In this document: in pieces, positions 25,612 through 32,079 of the stretch
Layout: each line of letters starts with the position of its first letter
Position numbering within the stretch: position 1 is the first letter of the stretch
Source: CBDFGQ01 sp965247295
GTDB lineage: Bacteria; Chloroflexota; Dehalococcoidia; Lucifugimonadales; JAGWBF01
DNA: 64,000 nucleotides
NCBI GenBank assembly: GCA_965247295.1
Contig: CBDFGQ010000006.1
Location: 1 to 64,000, forward strand
Direction: 5' to 3'
Notes under the pieces: model-generated
The model's input: only the letters and a program-made list of their open reading frames with translations
What the model was told of the DNA's origin: nothing
Databases searched by the model: none
Position numbers and translations under genes: made by a program

Positions 25612-26865
25612 GTGACCGCCGCTAGTACTACCACCGTAATTAAGGCCAGGGCCGTCATCGACGGCACCGGCGCGAAACCACTCGAAAACGCCGTGGTCAT
25701 TGTAGAGGGGTCCACCATCAGGGCTGTGGACAGACAGAGCCGGATAACCTTACCGGAAGGGCCACATGTGCAGGTGATGGACTTCCCTGAGGGTTATCTA
25801 CTCCCAGGCCTGATAGACTCCCATACCCACGTTATGTTTGGTGTGCGAGGAGTACCCTACGAGGAGGTGCTCGAAAGGGACTCAGACGAGATCATGCTTC
25901 TGAGAGCAACGAAGAATGTCCTCACACATCTTAAGGCTGGCGTAACCACCATGCGAGAAAACGGGGCTCGGAACCGTATTGCGATACACTTGCGTGAGGG
26001 AGCTCAGCGAGGCTACGTCACGGCGCCGCGGCTCCTGGTGTGTGGTCGACCGGTGACTATGACCGGTGGCCACTTCTATTGGTGCAATCAGGAGGCCGAT
26101 GGCATTGATGGAGTACGGAACGCCGTGCGGCAGCTGGTGAAGGAGGGTGTAGATCACATCAAGATCATGGCCTCTGGAGGTGGGACTGCTGGGACCGATA
26201 ACCGCCGCCCCTATTACAGCGTCGAGGAGCTAAGGGCCATTGTGGATGAGGCGCACAACCTGGGCAAACGAGCCACCGCCCACTGTATGGCAACGAAAAG
26301 CATCTCCAACGCTCTGGACGCGGGCGTTGACATGATTGAACATGCTGGATTCATTGAGCCCGACGGTTCCCTTAAATTTTATCCCGAGATTGCTGAGCGA
26401 ATCGCCCAGGACGGAGTCTATCTTAGCCCGACGATCCAGATCACCTTCCGTACCTTCGAGGAGGTGCAGGAGAAACACCGCCTGGGAATCCTCAAGCCAG
26501 ATGACAAGCGTTACGGGTTTACCCTCGATGGAATGAAGGCAATGTTGGAGAAGCGGGTAGAATTCCTGGGCCGAATGTGGAAAGAGTGGGATATCCCCGT
26601 GGTGTCCGGTACCGACGCCATACAAATGTTCGGAGACTACTGCCTCGGCCTCGAGCTAATGGCCGAGGCAGGAATGAGCAACATGGACGTCATCAAAGCG
26701 TCAACCAGCGTCGACGCAAAGGCGCTTGGCATCGACCATATAGTGGGCACAGTAGAGCCAGGCAAGGAGGCCGACCTGATCGTAGTGGACCAGGACCCCC
26801 TCAAGGACATAAAAGCCTTGCGCCGTATGACCATGGTCATGCGGGCCGGCGAGCGCATCGTGTAG
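25612..26865 (+). CDS. Metal-dependent amidohydrolase (imidazolonepropionase-like)
   Basis: A GTG start at 25612 after GGGAGG gives 417 residues. YLLPGLIDSHTHVMFG holds the HxH metal motif near residue 70. VDHIKIMASGGGT carries the possible carboxylated Lys. KRATAHCMATKSISNALDAG and GVDMIEHAGFI give the two further His. IPVVSGTDAIQM has the catalytic Asp, and AKALGIDHIVGTVEPGKEAD ends the barrel. Family members hydrolyse amide bonds in N-acyl dipeptides, imidazolones or carbamates. It follows the two deacetylase homologs by 18 nt, so all three probably form one catabolic operon. Confidence 0.88.
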   Translation: MTAASTTTVIKARAVIDGTGAKPLENAVVIVEGSTIRAVDRQSRITLPEGPHVQVMDFPEGYLLPGLIDSHTHVMFGVRGVPYEEVLERDSDEIMLLRATKNVLTHLKAGVTTMRENGARNRIAIHLREGAQRGYVTAPRLLVCGRPVTMTGGHFYWCNQEADGIDGVRNAVRQLVKEGVDHIKIMASGGGTAGTDNRRPYYSVEELRAIVDEAHNLGKRATAHCMATKSISNALDAGVDMIEHAGFIEPDGSLKFYPEIAERIAQDGVYLSPTIQITFRTFEEVQEKHRLGILKPDDKRYGFTLDGMKAMLEKRVEFLGRMWKEWDIPVVSGTDAIQMFGDYCLGLELMAEAGMSNMDVIKASTSVDAKALGIDHIVGTVEPGKEADLIVVDQDPLKDIKALRRMTMVMRAGERIV

Positions 26866-27660
26866 TCCGCTCGGTTTTATTTGGCAGTCTCCCAGACGAT
26901 GAGCCGTATAGGGGCGGGACTGCAGGTCTGGGGGTAGTTGAAGGCCACCGCCTCAGGGGTAGTTCGACGAGGGGGCTTCGGCTGGCCCAACGTGTCGCCG
27001 CCCGCTGGGCCCCCTAGCCCCTCCGCTTGGGTTTATCGGCAAGAAACGCGACACAACCCCGAACCTGATGCTCCGACGGCAGACCGGGCAATTGCAAGCG
27101 TAGGTCCCTTGCCCTCCTGGAATGTCGGAGCCCGCGATGATGAAGGGTACCCGACAGTCTTCGTAAGTACACTGGGTGTACAGCATGGCCGAATCTTGCG
27201 GTACTGACTGCCCGATCAGCATTTGACAACTTACCCAGGTAACCGGTACCATGCACCAGGCGCCATCACCCGCGCCGCTAAACCGTAGACTCATCAGGGG
27301 GTGATTTGGTGTGTAAAGCTGCACTAGCTGCTGCCGGGTCGGGGCCACCGGATGGCTTGGTCTCCGTTGGCCGCGTCAATGTCTCTACCATCCCGACTTC
27401 AATCTCGCTGCATCGCCCTAGCGCCGCCCGGCGCCGCCGGCACACCCTCCCCTGCGTGCCTTAGCTGCTCGCCCTAAATCCCCAGCTTCCCTGTCCAGTC
27501 GACCTTTCTTGCTCGGGGCGCCAGTTCCATTCCGCCTGCTCTGGCCTACCCTCGACCTGCTCCGAAGCATAGCCCCGTTGGATGCTCGTCTTTTGGACGG
27601 GGCAGGCCTGTCCCCACACCGCGTTGGCTGCCTAAAATCTGCTCCACACTGAGGTACCAA
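26866..27660. other. Long intergenic stretch
   Basis: About 795 bp lie between the amidohydrolase and panD. It contains one candidate minus-strand small gene (26953-27294, listed separately). The region 27360-27600 shows no convincing coding signal, repeat or RNA. Confidence 0.4.
26953..27294 (-). CDS. Candidate zinc-finger small protein (hypothetical)
   Basis: A minus-strand frame encodes, from the ATG at 27294, about 113 residues. They include YTQCTYEDCRVPFIIAGSDI and YACNCPVCRRSIRFGVVSRF, four to five cysteines spaced like a zinc ribbon (CxxxxC and CxCPxC). The composition around the cysteines looks real. There is no good Shine-Dalgarno sequence, and the last 25 residues are low-complexity. 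It may be a functional small protein or a remnant. Confidence 0.35.
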   Translation of the reverse strand: MSLRFSGAGDGAWCMVPVTWVSCQMLIGQSVPQDSAMLYTQCTYEDCRVPFIIAGSDIPGGQGTYACNCPVCRRSIRFGVVSRFLPINPSGGARGPSGRRHVGPAEAPSSNYP

Positions 27661-28032
27661 ATGAGAATCATGCTCAAGTCCAAGATTCACCGGGCCTACG
27701 TCACCGGGGCCAACCCCGACTACATCGGCAGCATTATCATCGACCGCGCCCTCATGGAAAAGGCCGACCTATGGGAGTACGAGAAGGTGCTGATCTGCGA
27801 CGTGACGAACGGCAACCGGTGGGAGACCTACGTGCTCCCCGGGCAGAAGGGGCTAGGAACGATATCGGTGCAGGGTGCGGGGGCCAAGCTCTGTGAAGAG
27901 GGAGACTGCCTCATCATTCTGGCCTTTGAGACGACCGATGCGCCGGTGAAGCCTAAGATGGTGCTGGTGGACCGGGACAACCGGTTCGTCGAGTTCCTGG
28001 AGGGGGCAGAGCATGCCGAGCAAGTTCACTGA
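27661..28032 (+). CDS. panD: Aspartate 1-decarboxylase (PanD)
   Basis: This 123-residue protein shows the pyruvoyl-enzyme hallmarks: MLKSKIHRAYVTGANPDYIG, the self-cleaving Gly-Ser at DYIGSIIIDRALM (Ser becomes the pyruvoyl group), and VTNGNRWETYVLPG. A GAGG lies 6 nt before the ATG. PanD converts aspartate to beta-alanine for pantothenate and CoA synthesis, after autocleavage into two chains. The next gene overlaps its end by 20 nt, an odd partner because it is a methyltransferase rather than panB or panC. Confidence 0.95.
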   Translation: MRIMLKSKIHRAYVTGANPDYIGSIIIDRALMEKADLWEYEKVLICDVTNGNRWETYVLPGQKGLGTISVQGAGAKLCEEGDCLIILAFETTDAPVKPKMVLVDRDNRFVEFLEGAEHAEQVH

Positions 28033-28831
28033 GCGGGACACCGAGTCCTATTATGACGCCGAAGACGCCGTCTATCGCTCCTTCTGGGACCAGGAGGGGA
28101 GCCTCCACTGGGGCCTTTTCGACGAGGGCACCGGGCGGGACTTTCTGAAGGCCAGCGCCAATCTGAACCGGGTCATGCTGGAGAAGTCCGGTATACAGCG
28201 GGGGTCCAAGCTGCTCGACCTGGGCTGCGGCAACGGGACCACCTCCATGTGGCTCAGCCGGACTCGGGGCTGCCGGGTGGAGGGGATCGATCTGAGCGGC
28301 GTCCGCATCGGCAACGCCCGGGCGGCGCTGGATGATCAACCGGCGGAGGTGAGTGCGCTGCTGGGGTTCGAGAAGGCCTCGGTCACCGAGCTGCCCTATG
28401 GCGATGGCTCCTTCACCCATGTCTGGAGCCAGGCCGCCATCTATCACGTTCATGACAAAGAGAAAGCCCTGCAAGAGGCCTACAGAGTGCTGCAGGACGG
28501 GGGTATTTTCGCCTTCGACGACCTGACCAAGCCCCGGGCGGAGGTCGGAGAGGCGGCCAGGAAGTGGGTGTACGACCGGCTCCTCTTCGACACGGAGTTC
28601 AGCTTTGACACCTACCAGGATGCCCTGCGCCGGGTAGGGTTCCGGGTGCTGGAGGCCCAGGACCTCTCCGCACACCTCAAGACCAGCTACCAGTGTCTGG
28701 CCGAGATCACGCGGAGCAAAGGGAATGAGGCCGGCGAGAAGTTCCGAGCCCTCTCCTTCGCTTACGAGCAGATGGTCCAGGCGGTAGACCGAGGGGAGCT
28801 GGGTTGGGCGCTGTATCTGTGCCAGAAGTAG
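28013..28831 (+). CDS. Class I SAM-dependent methyltransferase
   Basis: This 272-residue protein starts inside panD (ATG at 28013). Motif I is SKLLDLGCGNGTTSMWLSRT, the acidic end of strand 2 is VEGIDLSGVRIGNAR, and motif post I/II is VWSQAAIYHVHDKEKALQEA. GGIFAFDDLTKPRAE continues the fold. This pattern resembles sarcosine/dimethylglycine- or gamma-tocopherol-type methyltransferases acting on small molecules. Tight overlap with panD and a second methyltransferase downstream imply one transcription unit. The substrate is unknown. Confidence 0.85.
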   Translation: MPSKFTERDTESYYDAEDAVYRSFWDQEGSLHWGLFDEGTGRDFLKASANLNRVMLEKSGIQRGSKLLDLGCGNGTTSMWLSRTRGCRVEGIDLSGVRIGNARAALDDQPAEVSALLGFEKASVTELPYGDGSFTHVWSQAAIYHVHDKEKALQEAYRVLQDGGIFAFDDLTKPRAEVGEAARKWVYDRLLFDTEFSFDTYQDALRRVGFRVLEAQDLSAHLKTSYQCLAEITRSKGNEAGEKFRALSFAYEQMVQAVDRGELGWALYLCQK

Positions 28832-29479
28832 GTGGGCATGACCGAGCAGAATAAGATCCAGTGGATATACTCCTCCCGGGACAGCCATGAGCTGATGGAG
28901 CGGTACGACCAGTGGGCCAGGGACTACGATAGCGAGCTGGAGCGGGACTTTGAGTGGAACGGGCCCCAACGCGCCGCCGACCTGCTTGCCCGCCACGTGC
29001 CTCAGGAGGCCACGATCCTGGACGCCGGGGCGGGTACGGGGCTAGTGGGCCGGTGCCTCGCCGCGCTGGGATACCGGGACCTGGTGGCCATGGACCTGTC
29101 ACCCGGCATGCTGGAGGAGGCTCGACGGAAGAAGGTGTACCGGGAGCTACACAGCATGGTCATGGGGGAGCCCCTGGACTTCCCCAGTGACTCCTTCGAC
29201 GCCGTGGTGAGCGTGGGCGTCCTGACCGTGGGCCACGCCCCGGCCAGCTCCCTGGACGAGCTGGTGCGCATCACCAGGCCCGGCGGCCACATCGTTTTTA
29301 CTCTACGGCCGGACTTGTACCAGACCGGCGGCTTCAAGGAGAAACAGGCGGACCTGGAGCGGGCGGGCAGGTGGGAGCTGGTGGAGGCTAGCGAGCCCTT
29401 CCATCCCCTGCCCAAGGGAGAGCCGGAGGTGTACCACCAGGTCTGGGTCTACAGGGTCAGCCCACCGGCCTCCGCGTGA
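28832..29479 (+). CDS. Class I SAM-dependent methyltransferase (second copy, different subfamily)
   Basis: The gene begins immediately after the previous stop (GTG at 28832; ATG at 28838 is also possible) and encodes 213-215 residues. ATILDAGAGTGLVGRCLAAL is motif I. LVAMDLSPGMLEEARRK is strand 2, and FPSDSFDAVVSVGVLTVGHA with ELVRITRPGGHIVFTLRP finishes the core. It resembles the Williams-Beuren region methyltransferase 27 type. Two dissimilar methyltransferases behind panD is an unexplained arrangement; sequential methylation of one substrate is only a guess. Confidence 0.83.
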   Translation: MGMTEQNKIQWIYSSRDSHELMERYDQWARDYDSELERDFEWNGPQRAADLLARHVPQEATILDAGAGTGLVGRCLAALGYRDLVAMDLSPGMLEEARRKKVYRELHSMVMGEPLDFPSDSFDAVVSVGVLTVGHAPASSLDELVRITRPGGHIVFTLRPDLYQTGGFKEKQADLERAGRWELVEASEPFHPLPKGEPEVYHQVWVYRVSPPASA

Positions 29480-29559
29480 AGTAGCAGGCCCGAGAGGCCG
29501 CCAGCAAGGCCCTGTCGGCGCTCTGGGATGCCCCAGAGCGCTATTGTCATATCTAATTC

Positions 29560-29636
29560 TGGTGGCGCATGCGGGGTTCGAACCCGCGATCTCCGCCTTG
29601 AGAGGGCGGTGTCCTAGGCCACTAGACGAATGCGCC
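29560..29636 (-). tRNA. tRNA-Glu (anticodon CTC)
   Basis: The minus strand folds into a cloverleaf: acceptor GGCGCAT paired with ATGCGCC, anticodon stem CCGCC/GGCGG around loop CTCTCAA (anticodon CTC), and T arm GCGGG-TTCGAAC-CCCGC. Discriminator A is followed by an encoded CCA. It lies 70 nt downstream of tRNA-Gln on the same strand. Confidence 0.93.
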
Positions 29637-29706
29637 CCGTGAGAACGTGAAAGCAAATCGTCCTGCCCCACCCCTCCCCACCAAAACACACCTCACTCAG
29701 CCGTTT

Positions 29707-29780
29707 TGGCTGGGGATCGTGGATTCGAACCACGGCTTGCAGATCCAGAGTCTGCCGTCCTACCACTAGACGAATCCCCA
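29707..29780 (-). tRNA. tRNA-Gln (anticodon CTG)
   Basis: The minus strand folds with acceptor TGGGGAT/ATCCCCA, anticodon stem GCAGA/TCTGC around CTCTGGA (anticodon CTG), and T arm CGTGG-TTCGAAT-CCACG. Discriminator G is followed by encoded CCA. A strong promoter lies immediately upstream. Confidence 0.93.
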
Positions 29781-29790
29781 TCCCCAAATG

Positions 29791-29819
29791 ATTATAGCAT
29801 CGGGGATTGTGTTGAACAA
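29791..29819 (-). promoter_or_regulatory. Promoter of the tRNA-Gln/tRNA-Glu operon
   Basis: On the minus strand TTGTTC (29819-29814) and TATAAT (29796-29791) are 17 nt apart. The latter has the extended TGC motif. Initiation near 29784 is about 4 nt before tRNA-Gln. Confidence 0.7.
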
Positions 29820-29834
29820 GATATAAAACAGGGG

Positions 29835-29863
29835 TTGACAGACGGCGGACCCGTGGGTATTAT
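29835..29863 (+). promoter_or_regulatory. Near-consensus promoter before the DnaJ-domain gene
   Basis: TTGACA and TATTAT are separated by 17 nt. Initiation is expected near 29870, about 80 nt before the chosen GTG start at 29950. It is divergent from the tRNA promoter, 15 nt away. Confidence 0.7.
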
Positions 29864-29949
29864 CCCTTTTGGTGATTTGTGGTCCGGATGCCTAGTCCGT
29901 GGGGTCCGGGGGAGAGGGCGGTGAAAGGAAAGGTGCGAGGCTGACGACT

Positions 29950-30327
29950 GTGGAAGCCGTTCCTAACTACTACATTGTGCTTGGGGTGCCCCGGTACACC
30001 AGCCGAGACGGTATTCGGCGTGCATATCTGAGGAGGGCCCGGGAGCACCATCCCGACCTCTACCCCAATGACCCCGATGCCGAGGCCACGATGAGCAGCA
30101 TCAACGCAGCCTATGCCACCCTGTCCGATCCCAACCGCCGTGCCGAGTACGACGCCCGCTGTAACTCGGTCCGCATCCAGGTCGACCCATCGAGACCGGC
30201 ACCCTACTCCGTAGCGCCGTCCGAGCGACGATGCGTCGGTAGCAGAGACGGCAGCGTCCTAGACACAGCGATGGTCATGCTGGCTCGCCTCATCAGGTAC
30301 GTTACCGCAACTCTCCCCCACATTTAG
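29950..30327 (+). CDS. J-domain (DnaJ-like) protein
   Basis: The GTG at 29950 is preceded by GAGG at about 9 nt; a longer frame reaches 29899 but is less likely. The product has about 125 residues. An N-terminal J domain is present: NYYIVLGVPRYTSRDGIRRA, the HPD motif in AREHHPDLYPNDPDAEAT, and INAAYATLSDPNRRAEYDAR. A poorly conserved tail of 55 residues follows, ending in a weakly hydrophobic helix. J domains stimulate Hsp70 ATPase. No Gly/Phe or zinc-finger region exists, so this is a minimal co-chaperone, possibly membrane-targeted. It has its own strong promoter. Confidence 0.88.
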   Translation: MEAVPNYYIVLGVPRYTSRDGIRRAYLRRAREHHPDLYPNDPDAEATMSSINAAYATLSDPNRRAEYDARCNSVRIQVDPSRPAPYSVAPSERRCVGSRDGSVLDTAMVMLARLIRYVTATLPHI

Positions 30328-30391
30328 AAACTGTCCGCTGACACCCCCTCCCAGCTACCACTGGCCTGAGCACATGCGAGACGTAGGACCC

Positions 30392-30808
30392 ATGAATACC
30401 CAGACAAAGGCTATCAAGGTTCTGCTGGCCAAGATCGGCCTGGACGGACACGACCGGGGCGTAAAGGTATTGGCCCGTGCTCTCAGGGACTCGGGGATGG
30501 AGGTGGTCTACATGGGCATGAGGCTGACCCCCCGCGAGGTGGCCCAGGCGGCCGTCCAGGAGGACGTAGACGTAGTGGGCATCAGCATCCTCTCGGGTGC
30601 CCACATGCGGCTCATGACCAGGCTTGTCCAGGCCCTTCAAGAACACGACCCCAGGGACACCCTCCTGCTGGTGGGAGGCACCATCCCAGACCAGGACATC
30701 GGCCCTCTCAGGGAGTTGGGGGTGGACATGGTATTCCCCGTAGGCAGCTTCACCAGCACGATCGTGGACTACATAAAATCCAACGCGTCATCGAGGCGCG
30801 GGGAGTAG
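30392..30808 (+). CDS. Cobalamin-binding domain protein (methylmalonyl-CoA mutase C-terminal type)
   Basis: The start is taken at the second ATG (30392), giving 138 residues. The B12-binding signature is complete: LAKIGLDGHDRGVKVLARAL carries DxHxxG with the His that replaces dimethylbenzimidazole. VVGISILSGAHM and VGGTIPDQDIGPLRELGVDM complete the Rossmann-like fold. It matches the small subunit of split adenosylcobalamin mutases (methylmalonyl, ethylmalonyl or isobutyryl-CoA mutase). The catalytic large subunit is not in this window, so the partner must be encoded elsewhere. Confidence 0.9.
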   Translation: MNTQTKAIKVLLAKIGLDGHDRGVKVLARALRDSGMEVVYMGMRLTPREVAQAAVQEDVDVVGISILSGAHMRLMTRLVQALQEHDPRDTLLLVGGTIPDQDIGPLRELGVDMVFPVGSFTSTIVDYIKSNASSRRGE

Positions 30809-30856
30809 GCTCCCGGTCTGGCCGACGAGCCTGGCACCCCTCTGCTGATCCCGGCT

Positions 30857-30884
30857 GACTCCCCTCTACCATAGCCGGGGAGTC
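30857..30884 (+). terminator. Hairpin after the B12-binding gene
   Basis: GACTCCCC (30857-30864) and GGGGAGTC (30877-30884) form an 8-bp stem 50 nt after the stop, extended by further pairs across a mismatch. There is no T-run, so it is only a possible terminator. Confidence 0.3.
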
Positions 30885-31037
30885 TGGCGGCCACGGGATG
30901 GGCCTGGTTGCCGGTACATGCCTCACGGTAATAGGTGACGTTGACTTAAACGCCTCGCACTGATAACGTCTGACCTATTCACGTAACGTTCATACTTTCG
31001 TGACTATCAAGGAAACCCCCACAGGAGATGTGCAGCT

Positions 31038-32072
31038 ATGACGAAATCGATGACCATGAAAGTAGTGACCGGCGCCATAATACTCGCCGCCGCCCTTATT
31101 AGCCTGCTCTTCGTTTTTGTCGTCGGCGGTGAGCCAGGCACCAGCAAGAGAGAGAGCTCCCTGCCCATGCCGGGGATAAAGCTGGCCTCGGCCGCCCAAG
31201 CGAACGTGATGGCTCAGACGCTGGCCCTCGATACCTCGACAGTGGGGATAATAGCCCACCTGGACCTGGACATCGATGGGGCCAACCCCCTCGGCCTGAC
31301 GCCGGGAACGGGAGACGGGAGCTTCTTCAAGACCGTTAGAGACCACCTGGTCGGCACTGGGGGGATCGGGGCGGCCATTGACGAACTCGGGGGTAACTAC
31401 GTCATCGCCATTTGGTGCGTCCCCAACAGGATAGGCTGCATCAACGTAAGGATCTACGCGGACAGCGCCGGAAACGTCGCGGCCTACCTGACAAGGGGGG
31501 AGCCTTCGGCACGCGTATGGCAGGCCCAGGCCCTGGACTTCAACAACCCTGCCCTCACGAACAGTAACTTTGACACCGTTCTAGTAGGCGGTCCCTTCTC
31601 CGTCTCCAAGGGTGGTATCAAGGAGATGCTTCTGGCAATAGGTGAATCCCTCGGCACGCTGGTGGGTGGGGTCTCATTGCATGACCAGATAACCTGGTTC
31701 CATTTCGGCCTCCAGGGAGGAGTCATACAGGCCGATAGACTGCTGATGATAGGCAAAGCGAACGGACAACAAAATAGCACCAAGACAGTCAACTTTGCCC
31801 TGCCCGAGGACATGCGGGCCAGAGTGCTGGAGGTCTCCTGGGCCTTCTATTCGGCGGGTGGAGCCAGTTATGATGGTCGGTGGTTAAACCTGGACGGTGG
31901 GAGGCAGATAACCCTCGGCTCTTACTACGGTGGCGAGTCCACGGCTGCCATTATTGGCAATCTGACGACCTTTAACGCGAGGGCGGCCCACTCCCTGGCC
32001 GTCCATATGGCTAACACCAGCGGCTCCGTCGGCGCCGCCCTGATGATTATCTACGACGACCCGTCGAGCTGA
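31038..32072 (+). CDS. Probable membrane-anchored or exported protein of unknown family
   Basis: The ATG at 31038 has AGGAG about 9 nt upstream. A single hydrophobic helix (AIILAAALISLLFVFVV, residues 13-30) forms a signal anchor. The other 300 residues are rich in Gly, Ala and Thr. LDTSTVGIIAHLDLDIDGAN, DELGGNYVIAIWCVPNRIGC (two Cys, possibly a disulphide), IYADSAGNVAAYLTRGEPS and GSVGAALMIIYDDPSS suggest a beta-rich extracellular domain. TTGACT at 30941 with TAACGT 17 nt later is a weak promoter. The repeat protein follows 7 nt after its stop, so the two are probably co-expressed surface proteins. I do not recognise the family. Confidence 0.65.
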   Translation: MTKSMTMKVVTGAIILAAALISLLFVFVVGGEPGTSKRESSLPMPGIKLASAAQANVMAQTLALDTSTVGIIAHLDLDIDGANPLGLTPGTGDGSFFKTVRDHLVGTGGIGAAIDELGGNYVIAIWCVPNRIGCINVRIYADSAGNVAAYLTRGEPSARVWQAQALDFNNPALTNSNFDTVLVGGPFSVSKGGIKEMLLAIGESLGTLVGGVSLHDQITWFHFGLQGGVIQADRLLMIGKANGQQNSTKTVNFALPEDMRARVLEVSWAFYSAGGASYDGRWLNLDGGRQITLGSYYGGESTAAIIGNLTTFNARAAHSLAVHMANTSGSVGAALMIIYDDPSS

Positions 32073-32079
32073 TATCTAA

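Noticed and set aside
27418..27690. Minus frame overlapping the panD start
   Set aside because: Arg/Gly/Ala-rich with no motif, and panD is certain on the other strand.
29706..29924. Plus-strand frame over the tRNA-Gln gene
   Set aside because: It is the complement of the tRNA; the tRNA fold explains the sequence.
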